64,000 nt of DNA from contig JUHI01000028.1 of assembly GCA_000799755.1 (NCBI GenBank), forward strand, positions 1 to 64,000. The letters run 5' to 3'. The translations under genes and the position numbers were made by a program. Within the stretch, counting starts at the first letter, position 1. Each line of letters opens with the position of its first letter. Shown here in pieces: positions 1-9,078 of the stretch. The notes under the pieces were generated by a model. That model was not told the origin of the DNA, did no database searches, and saw only the letters and a program-made list of their open reading frames with translations. The DNA is from Martinezella tropici. Lineage in GTDB: Bacteria > Pseudomonadota > Alphaproteobacteria > Rhizobiales > Rhizobiaceae.

Positions 1-282
1 ATCGAACTGTTCGCAGAAGATACGCCGACCGCACAGAACGGCATCGCACCAGAACCGACGCGTCACGATCGCCAGCTCAACTCGACGACCGCCAAACGGC
101 AGGTCAGCGGGCCGACGCAGATATCGGCTTTGAACTCGTCGGCTCTGTCGACCACAGGCTGGACACGTTCCGGAGAGGGCGCGCGATCGCAGCCGAACTT
201 GCACACGCTCTTCGATAATCGTCACATCATCAACTGCAAAACCGGACGGAGCGAGGCTCGCCCGTTGAAATCGTTGCTGCAT
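1..282 (-). CDS. ISL3-family transposase, N-terminal part (cut by window edge)
   Basis: Read on the minus strand, the frame opens at an ATG (280-282) preceded by a GGAGGAT ribosome binding site and runs off the left edge. The first 94 residues have the zinc-ribbon layout of ISL3-family transposases: a CPACG pair, then SRRVQSRYLRRPADLPFGG, then a FWCD...CGRRIFCEQF block with the second cysteine pair. No stop or frameshift is visible in this part, so it may belong to an intact element. The catalytic DDE domain lies outside the window. A GGCTCTGACTCACA-like string ending near 347 on the other side of the start codon could be the element's terminal inverted repeat, but its partner is not visible. 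Confidence 0.85.
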   Translation of the reverse strand, partial: MQQRFQRASLAPSGFAVDDVTIIEERVQVRLRSRALSGTCPACGRQSRRVQSRYLRRPADLPFGGRRVELAIVTRRFWCDAVLCGRRIFCEQFD

Positions 283-773
283 AGCTGATCCTCCGATGAA
301 CCAGCAGAAGCATCATCCTCAACAGCAGCAAATGTGAGTCAGAGCCCAAAATAGACCCGATGAAAGTGATGAGCAGTATATGTCCGGCATATACCTGGTG
401 TATGCCTGTTGCGGTGACCGACCGAGGATTGTCGCTTGGCCATCCAAAAAGCCGATTTTCGATTGCGGAACACGATGTCTCAATTATTCAACTCCCTGAC
501 GACGAGAGGTCGTCTCGATCCGTCGCCGGATCGAGACCGGCGCCCAGACGGATCGGGTGCGCGTCACTTATATGCGTAAGGCCGATTCGCACAGTTCGAC
601 CATAATTGGCATATGGCACTCAGGCGCTGGCAACTTTATTATCGAAGCGGGCCACATTCCTGGAGAGATCATCAAAGCCTTCGATTTGCCGGCAGGCGCA
701 GTCGCCAAGAATGGAACCTCATTCCTGCGGCCGAAGCGTCGAGTGGGAGTAATCATTGAGGCAGGAGCTCATG
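283..773. other. No gene seen; probable IS end and leader of the next gene
   Basis: This stretch holds the upstream part of the ISL3 element and the leader of the DUF4424 gene. Short open frames exist on both strands but show no family features and mostly overlap one another. An AGGAG at 763-767 is the likely ribosome binding site of the following gene. Confidence 0.5.
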
Positions 774-1820
774 ATGTTCGGTGAAACTGCGCGGCGGCTC
801 GCCGCTCTCGGGTGCCCATTCTGGTGCTTGGCAGTCACGCCGGCATTGGCGGATGACAGCGCCGCAACACTGGCTGCAGGGGGCCTCGTTCTGCAGAAGA
901 CGGATAAGATCGCGCTTGTATCCGAGGACCTCTATCTGTCGGCAACTACCGTTCGTATCTCCTATCGGTTCCGGAATCTGACAACCACAGACTATTCGAC
1001 AACAATTGCCTTTCCGATGCCGGATTTTACCGGCGGTGGCGTCAATTTCGAAACGGCAGTCCCAGACCCTGCAAGCGATAATTTCATGAAGTTTAGCACG
1101 GTCGTGGACGGACAGCCCGTTTCCTCCCAGCTCGAACAGCGCGCCTTTCTCACCTCAGACGGCAAACCTGACGTTGAGATCACCAGTAAACTTCGGGCCC
1201 TACGCATCCCGCTGGTTCCGACCGTTGACGCGACTGAAGCAGCCGTCGGCCAGCTCCCGGATAATGAGCGGAAGAGCTTGGTAGATGCAAACATCCTCGA
1301 TGTCGGCGAGAGCAGCAATTACAAAGGGGAGCAGACCACGCTATATCCCCTTTGGACCTTGCGATCGAAATACTGGCGCACACAAGTCTTCCCGAAGGAA
1401 CAGGATATCGTCGTCCAGCAGACCTATGTCCCGATTGCCGGAAATCTGGTAGGAGTCCCGAGCGGATTTCCAGACTTGGATCCCAAGACCCGCGATGCCT
1501 ATCGCACAAAGTATTGCACGGATGAAAGTTTTCTGAAATCCGCACGAGCGCTTTACCAACGTGCAGGTTCCGAATACGCCAAGACATACAGCGCATTCGA
1601 GCAATACGTTTCCTACATCATCACCTCCGGCGGCAACTGGGCCGGACCGATCGGCGATTTCAAGCTGATCGTCGATAAAGGCGACCCTTCGGCGTTCGTT
1701 TCCTTCTGTGGCTCGGACATCAAGAAGATAAATCCCACCCAATTCGAGGTAGAGATCAAGAACTTTACACCGAAGCACGACATCGACATCCTATTCCTGA
1801 AAGCCGATCCCGCTCAATAG
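774..1820 (+). CDS. DUF4424-type exported protein
   Basis: A 348-residue protein with an N-terminal signal peptide ending near PALADD. It then continues with beta-rich sequence typical of DUF4424: LVSEDLYLSATTVRISYRFRN near the start, a PMPDF motif, a central QTYVPIAGN segment and a C-terminal NFTPKHDIDILFLK block, where the conserved aromatic and acidic pattern of the family ends. The biochemical role of DUF4424 is not known to me; these proteins are exported. An in-frame TTG at 756 and an ATG at 771 are alternatives. The ATG at 774 is preferred because AGGAG sits six bases upstream. It is the first of a run of exported-protein genes in this region. Confidence 0.82.
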   Translation: MFGETARRLAALGCPFWCLAVTPALADDSAATLAAGGLVLQKTDKIALVSEDLYLSATTVRISYRFRNLTTTDYSTTIAFPMPDFTGGGVNFETAVPDPASDNFMKFSTVVDGQPVSSQLEQRAFLTSDGKPDVEITSKLRALRIPLVPTVDATEAAVGQLPDNERKSLVDANILDVGESSNYKGEQTTLYPLWTLRSKYWRTQVFPKEQDIVVQQTYVPIAGNLVGVPSGFPDLDPKTRDAYRTKYCTDESFLKSARALYQRAGSEYAKTYSAFEQYVSYIITSGGNWAGPIGDFKLIVDKGDPSAFVSFCGSDIKKINPTQFEVEIKNFTPKHDIDILFLKADPAQ

Positions 1821-1860
1821 GATAATGTCCGTGTAAAAGCCGATCGAGTGGAGCAATCGA

Positions 1861-2289
1861 GTGTCATTATTCATGCATAAAGTTCCCGTGAAAGCCTTTC
1901 GCCAATTTGTCCTTGCCCTCAGCCTCGTGGTGGCGGCTCATTCAACAGCATGGACGGCCGATGCGCCACAAACGCCGGCGGAAAAGCACCACTCGAAAGA
2001 ATGCTGGAGCGCCGCGGCTGCACAGGAAGGGGCTGTCTTCTCCTATCCGCTGCGTATCTTTGCCGCGCCCGATGCCGATATTATGGCCGTCAATGTCGAT
2101 AAAGACAAATGGAGCGCCCTTCCCCAATCCGATCGGATTACGCTATTGAGTGACCTCGCATGCTCTTATGCGGGCGGCCGTATGCAGCCGGATCAGTGGC
2201 AGCCTTTTGGGGTAGTTGATCCCGCAACGAACAAGACTATCGAGACGTTCACCGTAAACCAGCTCTTCCCCAAAGAGGCCTATCGTTGA
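1861..2289 (+). CDS. Small secreted protein, unknown function
   Basis: A 142-residue product opening with a GTG that follows GGAGCAATCGA; an ATG at 1873 is an alternative start. Residues 10-33 form a signal peptide (FVLALSLVVAAHSTAWTA), after which the mature part is soluble and contains two cysteines (KECWS and DLACSYAGG) that could pair in the periplasm. I do not recognise a family. It starts 40 bases after the DUF4424 gene and its stop overlaps the earliest possible start of the next gene, so the three may be co-transcribed. Confidence 0.65.
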   Translation: MSLFMHKVPVKAFRQFVLALSLVVAAHSTAWTADAPQTPAEKHHSKECWSAAAAQEGAVFSYPLRIFAAPDADIMAVNVDKDKWSALPQSDRITLLSDLACSYAGGRMQPDQWQPFGVVDPATNKTIETFTVNQLFPKEAYR

Positions 2290-2363
2290 ACGCTTGCGCT
2301 GCCCATGAAACGCCCCGTTCGACAGATGGCTCGTTCGCCAAACAAACCCCTACCGCAAATGGT

Positions 2364-2870
2364 ATGGGTGCATGGAGAACCGCCTACGTGGTCCCTTTGC
2401 TTTCCTCTCGAGTTAGCCGCTACAACACGAGAATTGCGTCGGCGCTCTCGCTTGTCGTCACTCTTGCGGCGCTGCCCCTTGCTCCCGGATATGCTTCTCC
2501 GGTTCATCGAACTCTCCCGACTATTGGCGACACCCTAGGCATGCGTGCGGACTTGCAGCGCGTGATCAAGCCTGGCATGCCCTTTGTCGATTTCAGGCAG
2601 ATCGCGTTGGCCAAGGGCTGGACGCCTATTCCTCATGATCCACCCTGTCTCCGACAGGTCGGGCCTGCACTCTGTGCGCAGCTACCAGAGCTATTCGATA
2701 CCTCCTCTGGACCTATCGAATATAACGAGCTGAGCTATCGTGAGCCCGGGGGCGGAAGCCGTCTGCACGTCCTTGTCGAGGGCGACATTTCAAAATGGGG
2801 CACGGCGGACGCGCGTGTCGAATTGCGCGTCGACCAGTGGGATTTCAGCGGCAAGGACGACAGCAATTGA
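2364..2870 (+). CDS. Exported protein with a GWTPI-type domain
   Basis: About 168 residues from the ATG at 2364; a TTG at 2286 that overlaps the previous stop would add 26 residues. A long hydrophobic stretch (ALSLVVTLAALPLAPGYAS) looks like a signal peptide or membrane anchor. The mature part has the pattern PGMPFVDFRQIALAKGWTPI, then two cysteines, then an ELSYREPGGGSRLHVLVEGD strand. A similar arrangement (RGKSIDRVRKALIGKGWSPI, cysteines, a repeat of short beta strands) occurs in the protein at 7254-8114, so the two may share a small periplasmic domain. Function unknown. Confidence 0.6.
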   Translation: MGAWRTAYVVPLLSSRVSRYNTRIASALSLVVTLAALPLAPGYASPVHRTLPTIGDTLGMRADLQRVIKPGMPFVDFRQIALAKGWTPIPHDPPCLRQVGPALCAQLPELFDTSSGPIEYNELSYREPGGGSRLHVLVEGDISKWGTADARVELRVDQWDFSGKDDSN

Positions 2871-3195
2871 TACGCATCACGATGCGGGGCGCCGAGCATG
2901 CAGGTGTTCATATATATTGATGGTACCTGCGGCAGGTACGACGTCAATGCGGAGATCCGCGCTGATCGATCCGGTTGGTCGTCACCATATCCCTTTGCCG
3001 AAGAAGACTAGAGTTGAGAAGGGATTCTCCGTAGAGATGGCATCATTCATTCAACATGCGCGACCGTACCAAGTCAATGCATTGCTTTTATAATGGCTCG
3101 TCCATTTACACAAGCAAATGCGAGCCACGCATTTCGACCATTGATGAGACATGTCGTCATCCGGCACCTACGCGCTACTACCCCTTCTCCTCCAA
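2871..3195. other. No gene seen
   Basis: Short frames overlap on both strands, with no signal peptide, motif or ribosome binding site that I can support. No clear hairpin was found after the upstream gene. Confidence 0.5.
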
Positions 3196-3798
3196 CTAAT
3201 ATACTAGAGATGACAAACTGTCTTCATACCCCTCCTCCCCGAGGAAGTGCATGAGCAATTCAATCTCCTCCCGCTGATGCCGTAGATAGAGCACTTTGTC
3301 CTGACTAGCGACCAATAGAGCTGCCGGTGCTCCCAGGCCCTTTTTCAAATATTCCCAGATACTGAGCATGAGAAGGGTGGGGCCGGCCATTGAGTTCGAA
3401 GCGCTCAATCTGGGGATTTATCCTTGCGTATGGACCGACAATTTGTCAGCAATGGTTGCACAGCTCTGCAGCGTCAGGGTGCGCAAAGAAGCAAGGTCTA
3501 TGCGACGCTCCCCCAGCTTGAGCCTCGTGACAAGTTGGAACGAATTGCGTTCATCGATGCCGAAGAGGAGCTGCAGATCGCCAGTGAAAGGTTCCGCGAT
3601 CGGTAGTTGATTGGCGGGATAGTCCATCGATTGCAACTTTTCCATATATTCGCGGCTTCTCAGCCGCGGAATAATGGTTGGACTGGAAGTAGATTGGAGG
3701 GGCTGCTTGTTTTCTTGAAGTGTGAAAATACGATGATAGCTCCTGTGTAGAAGGCTGACCGCAACTTCGCCGGTGGCCCACAATGGAAGAAGGGTCAT
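3196..3798 (-). pseudogene. Unknown gene split by an in-frame stop
   Basis: On the minus strand a 126-codon frame (3798 to 3418) ends in a single TAA. The same reading frame continues without another stop to 3196, giving a further 73 or so codons. The two halves together would encode about 200 residues of ordinary composition: GDLQLLFGIDERNSFQLV near the middle, and a helical C-terminus with LRHQREEIELLMHFLGEEG. The simplest reading is one gene broken by a nonsense mutation. The alternative is two genes, the second starting at the TTG at 3406-3408. I do not recognise the family, and there is no good ribosome binding site before 3798. Confidence 0.45.
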
Positions 3799-4067
3799 CT
3801 AGCTATCAGCGTCGATAGCGTCGCGTTAACACAGTGAACCGCGCCTCTGAGGGAATAGTCTGATATATACTCTTTCTGCACATAATCAGACTAACTCCAT
3901 CCCGACCCACAGCGACGACCTATCGACCGACGACCCAGATTGGGCACTACGGTCGCACAAGCTGCAAGCATGCCGGCGACGAATACGGCGACAGCACTCC
4001 TTTGGGCTCAATTCGTCGGCTTTTAGGGTGCAATGACAAGGACTCGAAGCCTAGTTCCAGGGCGTTG

Positions 4068-5204
4068 TCAGGGGATCGAATAGATACGAACCTGCATCGT
4101 TTCCGGCGAAGCGGCTTGCGTTCGTTGGTCGTTTCTGCCTTCATATATGACAGCAAGCTTGTGCCCATCGAGAGACCACGTCAATTTAGGATACGCACCA
4201 TTGATCGGAAAAGATGCGATCAGCGTGGTCGATCTCTTGTCGCGATAATACGGCGGCAAGGACATGTCGCGGATTTCAATGATCAGGCCGCCATAATCAT
4301 CATCCGTGCCTGGCACATTATAGGCGACGGCCAATCGCTTGCTGTCCGGCGAGAAAACCGCAGGTCGCGGCACGGCGTCGGGCCATTTGCGCGGTGGTGT
4401 CAAAAAGGCAAGATGAGTTGCCTCGCAGGTTGCATCCAAGAATTTTTCCTCTGTGACGATGGAGTCTTGCTGGGCCGGCAGATATGATAAATTGTCGTCG
4501 TTGCTAATGAGAATAGCGGCCAGCTTGCGATCCCAGCCCGTGACCTCTCCGAAAAATCCGGTGCCGACGGCGTTAAGGAAGCATTTCTGACTATAGGGGT
4601 CGGGATCCGGCAACTTCATCGCAAGGTCGCCTTCGCGGACCTTTATTGTGAATAGCTCGCCGTGCCGTGCCAGGAGAATTGCCGTCCCATCTCCATTGAA
4701 GAAGACGGAGGAACGAATCCAGTCGATCGGCTCAGTCTGCGCGAGAAGTTTGCCATCGGACAGACTTAGTATTTGGATCGGCAGGCGTGCATCTCTGACC
4801 CACGTGGCCACTTTGTCGCCTTTTGGAGCCATCGCCAATGCCCACGCATCTCCTTCAAGTGTGCGGCGCCAGAGTTCTGTGCCGTCTGAAATGCGCCAAG
4901 CAACGAGCTGCGGAACGATCATTCCATCGTCCCCCTTCTGGTCGACCGCATAGAATGTATCGCCCGAGGGCGACAAGGCCGGCTCACCAAAGGGGCTCAG
5001 CCTTGCATGAACCGAAAAGTTTGCAACACAACCGGCAATGTCGGCTCCGACTTTCGGAGCGACGCACGGTGCGTCACTGACCGGAAATCCGGGGTTATTT
5101 CGATGCAACCCGGCATAAATACCGCTTGCTACCGCGAACAGACAGATAGCGACAACGATTGTACCGGCAAGCCTACCTTTGGCCCGCGTCAAAATGTATG
5201 ACAT
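4068..5204 (-). CDS. Membrane-anchored WD40-like beta-propeller protein
   Basis: About 378 residues from the ATG at 5202-5204, with GAGGG upstream; an ATG 18 bases earlier is possible. A single hydrophobic segment (TIVVAICLFAVASGIYAGL, near residues 14-32) anchors the protein. The periplasmic part has repeated blade-like units: ALSPSGDTFYAVD, ALAMAPKGDKVATWV, AVFSPDSKRLAVAYNV and LTWSLDGHKLAVIYEG. Such repeats fold as a beta-propeller that binds other proteins or polymers. No catalytic residues can be named. It is followed 150 bases later on the same strand by a lipoprotein gene's promoter region, but no firm operon can be claimed. Confidence 0.7.
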   Translation of the reverse strand: MSYILTRAKGRLAGTIVVAICLFAVASGIYAGLHRNNPGFPVSDAPCVAPKVGADIAGCVANFSVHARLSPFGEPALSPSGDTFYAVDQKGDDGMIVPQLVAWRISDGTELWRRTLEGDAWALAMAPKGDKVATWVRDARLPIQILSLSDGKLLAQTEPIDWIRSSVFFNGDGTAILLARHGELFTIKVREGDLAMKLPDPDPYSQKCFLNAVGTGFFGEVTGWDRKLAAILISNDDNLSYLPAQQDSIVTEEKFLDATCEATHLAFLTPPRKWPDAVPRPAVFSPDSKRLAVAYNVPGTDDDYGGLIIEIRDMSLPPYYRDKRSTTLIASFPINGAYPKLTWSLDGHKLAVIYEGRNDQRTQAASPETMQVRIYSIP

Positions 5205-5332
5205 CGGCACGTCCCTCTTCAACCGCGCTAGCTGAATTCATGTCGCCAGGCATCTTTGAAATGAAGATGTTGAAACGGGTAGCGACCGAACAACCGACGG
5301 ATCAGCCTGAACGCGAGGCACCCTTCAACGGC

Positions 5333-5854
5333 CTAGAGATTGCATGGCACCAATCTCGTAGCGTCGGCTGGGTCCTGGCACCAGCTGTTGTATCCCGGCA
5401 GCGTTTGAGAATCCCCGCCAGAGTCAGGCGCGACGCAGGTATTCCCACCCATTGCGTTGAGACAAGGGTTCGGGCGGGAAGCCCCCCCTAGTGCGTTGGT
5501 AATAGCGTTACTTTGCGCGATCGATTTCGCCGAAAATTTGCGAATGGCCGCACTTCTCTCAGCCATCAACGCATTATACTTCTTAGACCACACTTCAGCT
5601 CGCGCCTTGTCTCGCGTAGCAAGAATCTTTTCTCCCTCAGGCTGAAGCTTCGCCAGTTCCGTATCGATACGCACAAGTTCCGGAGACGCCCCTCCATTCG
5701 CTGCCATCCTGCGGTCGACCTCCAATACTCCTGCCCAACCTGAGCCAGAACCACCACCTTTCGCTGCTGCGACACTCGTTCCTGGTGCTGCCTCGTTGAC
5801 GCAGCCCACCAAGGCGAGCGCGGCCATCATCCAAAATATTGTCCTCTTAAACAC
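5333..5854 (-). CDS. Small lipoprotein
   Basis: Starting at the GTG at 5852-5854 (GAAGAGG eight bases upstream) gives a 173-residue protein with a classic lipoprotein signal: FKRTIFWMMAALALVGC, where LVGC is the lipobox. An upstream ATG at 5912-5914 would add 20 residues in front of the signal, which is less likely. After a glycine-rich linker comes a charged helical region (about residues 50-115) that may be a coiled coil. A cysteine-containing tail follows (NPCLNAMGGNTC, WCQDP, VPCNL). I do not recognise the family; the protein is expected to be membrane-tethered. Confidence 0.65.
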   Translation of the reverse strand: MFKRTIFWMMAALALVGCVNEAAPGTSVAAAKGGGSGSGWAGVLEVDRRMAANGGASPELVRIDTELAKLQPEGEKILATRDKARAEVWSKKYNALMAERSAAIRKFSAKSIAQSNAITNALGGASRPNPCLNAMGGNTCVAPDSGGDSQTLPGYNSWCQDPADATRLVPCNL

Positions 5855-5959
5855 TATCGCGACCTCTTCAACATCTGCTTGGACTTGAACGGCTACTGCA
5901 TTGATCAACCGCATCGGCGCCCGCTTCCACCCTTAGCAATGAGCAACCGATATGCTTGG

Positions 5960-7171
5960 TCATGACGTCTTGGCCGGATCACCAACATAGCCAACCATCA
6001 AGGTCGATCCGATATTGTCGTCATGCAGGGCGAACATGAACGGCTTGTCCGCCACGAAATCGAGGGATTGAACGCTGACCGATGGTGGCGCCGAAGCCGT
6101 CGGCGCGATGACGCCGGTTGCGGCAGCAGCTGTCGTTCCACCTTCATCGACGACGATTGCCACCTTGTGCGGCACGGCGGCTATCTGGAGCGGCGTGTCG
6201 GAAAAGCCGGCAAGTGCACCAGGCTGCGAGCGCGCTGGCGCCAGGCCCAACCCATCCAGAGCGGTTAGGACGTCACCGCCGCCCTTGAACGAAAAGCGCG
6301 GCAAGGAGAGTGTCACATTATAGTCCTCAAGCCCGACCCCGGCGAGCCAACCAGCGCAGGGCGCGAATTCCGCTAACTGCGCCGGCTTTTCGCGATTGAC
6401 GACAAGGATGAGAGAATAGCCATCCATCCTATAGGGGAGCTTTACGGCGGCAAAGGCGCCCTTCTCAGCTGCCGATAATAGTCGCGCGTCGGCGTGCATC
6501 ATGGGAGCCTGTCTCCTGCCGCCGGCGGCAAGGTGGAAATCGGCACTCTGTGTCGCCCCGACGCTGAATCCGTGCCGCCAGACGTCCTTGAAATAGAGGG
6601 CGTTGACCAGAACTATTCCAGAGCCAGTGAGCGGAGCCTCGATGATCGATTGAATCGCGCCCCGTGTGGCTTTCTTGACAAGTGCATTGATCTCTTTCGC
6701 CACATCTGGATCGGCCAGGTGACGCGACTCGACCCGCGCGTCAATAGCCTTGAACGCCTTGGCAGCGGTCTGTTTGAGCACGATTGCCTTGTCCACATAG
6801 ACGGCGTCGAAACCGGACACAGGCCCGTTCGAATCCCGGCCAAGGATCAAAGCGGCGAGAGAGCGACGCAGCCCGTTCAAGTCCGCGGCGCCATCCAGAT
6901 GGAAGAGTTTCCCAAGCACCGCATGCAACTCCGTCCCGGCGCCGATATCGACGAGCGAAAACGCCGCCATTATGCTCGCGGGAGAAATCACCAGATTGGT
7001 CTCGACGCCGCTCTGTTTGGCGATCTCATTGAGCAGATCCAGACCAAAGCGCGTCGATGCAGCGCTGAAATCCGCAACGATTTCGCTCTTTGACACCCGC
7101 GGCAAAGACAACAGCCCCATTGCGGCCAAAGCACCGATCGCCAACACCTCGCGTCTGGAGGTCTCGATCAT
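5960..7171 (-). CDS. Serpin-family protease inhibitor with Tat-type signal
   Basis: A 403-residue serpin (MEROPS I4). The N-terminus (TSRREVLAIGALAAMGLLSL) has a twin arginine and hydrophobic core like a Tat signal. The serpin core follows: NLVISPASIMAAFSLVDIGA (helix B region), then ALYFKDVWRHGF (the breach/strand region), and DKPFMFALHDDNIGSTLMVGYVGDP at the C-terminus. The reactive-loop hinge DEGGTTAAAATG has the small residues needed for loop insertion, so it should be inhibitory. Counting from the hinge puts P1-P1' near Ala-Ser (APTA/SAPP), pointing to an elastase-like target; that is inference. The start is chosen at the ATG that begins the signal. The next gene upstream is another exported protein on the same strand. 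Confidence 0.9.
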   Translation of the reverse strand: MIETSRREVLAIGALAAMGLLSLPRVSKSEIVADFSAASTRFGLDLLNEIAKQSGVETNLVISPASIMAAFSLVDIGAGTELHAVLGKLFHLDGAADLNGLRRSLAALILGRDSNGPVSGFDAVYVDKAIVLKQTAAKAFKAIDARVESRHLADPDVAKEINALVKKATRGAIQSIIEAPLTGSGIVLVNALYFKDVWRHGFSVGATQSADFHLAAGGRRQAPMMHADARLLSAAEKGAFAAVKLPYRMDGYSLILVVNREKPAQLAEFAPCAGWLAGVGLEDYNVTLSLPRFSFKGGGDVLTALDGLGLAPARSQPGALAGFSDTPLQIAAVPHKVAIVVDEGGTTAAAATGVIAPTASAPPSVSVQSLDFVADKPFMFALHDDNIGSTLMVGYVGDPAKTS

Positions 7172-7253
7172 GTCAACTCCTCTAACCCAAACGCTGAGGC
7201 AACGTCACCACGAAGCGGCACGCCGCCAGGCATCGCGTCTCCGTTCCCGCACC

Positions 7254-8114
7254 TCATTTCTTCCCGTTGCAATTCACCGAGTAGTCCGCAGCGGTAGGAA
7301 ATATCCCGTCGCCGGTACTCGTAACCTCCAGCATCACCACTCCCTTGCGATACTCGTAGCTGCAATAGACCAATCCTGTGCCCGAGCAGGATTCCACCTC
7401 GATCACGCCGTGCTTGCGCAGTTCCGGCGCAATGCTCTGCGCATCGCCTTCGGGGTCTTCAATTTTTGCCTGGATCGGCGACCACCCTTTGCCGATGAGG
7501 GCCTTTCGCACTCTGTCGATGCTCTTGCCGCGGACGGCCGGCACCACGGCCTGGCCGCCGCATACGCTTTCTTGCTTTGCTATCGGATCGACTTCGATCG
7601 CGCCGTCGGGCATCAACCTGATATCTCCAACCGGTGCGGGAGCGAGATCGCCATCGAAGATGCGAAGCTTGTCGCCTACAACCGAAATGTTGCCGATCGG
7701 CAACTGGATTTTCGGCGGAGCGTAGATCAGGGCCACGAGCTGCGCTCCGCGAAACAGAGCCACGTTCCCTTTGTCGATCGCACATGTCGCGGAGGCGGCA
7801 GGCGCAAACTCGCCAGCGAAACTGACGGCCTCATAGGGACCAAATTTCTGCTCATCGATCACACCCCATCCGAGGGACGCCGCCAATTTCCCGCCCTCGC
7901 TGGTTTGTTCAGTCAGTGCACCACACGCGGGCGAAGAGACAGGAGCCGGCGCCTTGGGAAGTTGCGATAGAAGCGTGATTTTCAAACTTGGGACGTGAGA
8001 TCGGACAGACGGAGGGTTGCCGTCGCTCTGCTGCGCCACGGCCGAACCGGCAGCCAGACAGAATATCAACCTAAGGGAAAGACGCGACGCACGAGAGAAA
8101 CGATATGACATCAC
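7254..8114 (-). CDS. Exported protein, unknown function, with a GWSPI-type C-terminal domain
   Basis: A 286-residue protein with two adjacent ATG codons (8114 or 8111) and a signal peptide (LIFCLAAGSAVAQQ). The middle part is beta-rich. The C-terminal 100 residues carry RGKSIDRVRKALIGKGWSPI, then EVESCSGTGLVYCSYEYRKG and a last NCNGKK cysteine. The spacing of GW(T/S)PI, cysteines and short strands resembles the exported protein at 2364-2870. It lies 80 bases upstream of the serpin on the same strand, so the two may be co-expressed. No function can be assigned. Confidence 0.65.
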   Translation of the reverse strand: MMSYRFSRASRLSLRLIFCLAAGSAVAQQSDGNPPSVRSHVPSLKITLLSQLPKAPAPVSSPACGALTEQTSEGGKLAASLGWGVIDEQKFGPYEAVSFAGEFAPAASATCAIDKGNVALFRGAQLVALIYAPPKIQLPIGNISVVGDKLRIFDGDLAPAPVGDIRLMPDGAIEVDPIAKQESVCGGQAVVPAVRGKSIDRVRKALIGKGWSPIQAKIEDPEGDAQSIAPELRKHGVIEVESCSGTGLVYCSYEYRKGVVMLEVTSTGDGIFPTAADYSVNCNGKK

Positions 8115-8517
8115 TCAGGATCACCCGGAACGCGCTGGACGAGAACAATGTGGAGGCTGATTGATGAAGGGGCTTCGAGCGCGGTGCAAGATCGATCCCC
8201 GCCAAGCCTGTGTGCCGGCGTCCATAAATAGTGACGTTCTGTCCAGTTCTTACCCACAGACCCGGATGCCGACGAACCAGAGCTGCCCACCACACATCTC
8301 GTATACTGCTTTTTGTGGTCGATTTTTTGCTGGAGGCGGATTGTCAATGCCGCATAGGAGAACAGCACGGATGCTCAAATGACCGTAGTGCCGCTCCATC
8401 TATTTTGAGTGACGTGCCGTCCATCTCTCCATCATCCGACGCCACGAAGGTGGACTGAGCCATGCAGCGCGACATAGTCAGGTATCAGGGATATTTCACC
8501 TTTGAGACTAGCGAACC
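8115..8517. other. No gene seen; divergent leader region
   Basis: This gap separates the minus-strand exported gene from the plus-strand DUF4189 gene and should contain both promoters. No clear -35/-10 pair or inverted repeat stood out, and the short frames here lack support. Confidence 0.4.
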
Positions 8518-9078
8518 ATGTCTGCTCACTCGCGCGTGATTTTCAGTTTTGTGGCCCTTGCAATGTTTGGCGTCATGGGGCTTTGGGGAAGCGGATCGAA
8601 GGCATATGCCGAAGGTGGAACCTGTCCACCGGGCTACTATCCAATGGGAGGCGGCTGTGCTCCGTTGCCGCCCGGCTATTACGGCAATCAGCCTGGACCA
8701 GGATCGGATGGGAAATCTGGGCTTGCGCCGGAGTATCATCCAACGACATATGGAGCCATTGCCATGACCTTACCGCGCGGCTTTTGGGGCTCGCGGATGC
8801 ACACGTCCACACAAGCCGCCGCCGATAAGCAGGCTTTGGCTGCCTGCGCGGCGAAAGGAGCGCCCGGATGCCGGATCGTTGCACGGGTTAAAGATGGATG
8901 TGTCGCCATAGCCTCCGGTTTCGCTAAGGACCCTGGCAAGGCCGTAACGAGTAACGGCAAGCTTATTACGATCAAGGTTGGGCTGTTCGAGGCGGAGCAA
9001 GCTGCCATGCAAGCCTGTCAAATGTCAGCAACAGGCTGCCAGCTTCATGCTGTTCTCTGCACCGATGGCAATCCGTAG
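8518..9078 (+). CDS. DUF4189-type secreted protein
   Basis: A 186-residue protein with a signal peptide (VALAMFGVMGLWGSGSKAYA). A proline- and glycine-rich linker with CPPGYYPMGGGC follows, then a DUF4189-like domain. The domain opens with YGAIAMTLPRGFWGS, continues with a helix AAADKQALAACAAKG and a CRIVARVKDGCVAIA strand pair, and ends in AEQAAMQACQMSATGCQLHAVLC. The cysteine spacing fits disulfides in the periplasm. DUF4189 proteins are exported and of unknown biochemical role. Start chosen at the ATG that opens the signal peptide; its ribosome binding site is weak. Confidence 0.75.
   Translation: MSAHSRVIFSFVALAMFGVMGLWGSGSKAYAEGGTCPPGYYPMGGGCAPLPPGYYGNQPGPGSDGKSGLAPEYHPTTYGAIAMTLPRGFWGSRMHTSTQAAADKQALAACAAKGAPGCRIVARVKDGCVAIASGFAKDPGKAVTSNGKLITIKVGLFEAEQAAMQACQMSATGCQLHAVLCTDGNP

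Noticed and set aside
6972..7970. 332-codon plus-strand frame
   Set aside because: It is antisense to the serpin start and the exported protein and has a random-looking composition.
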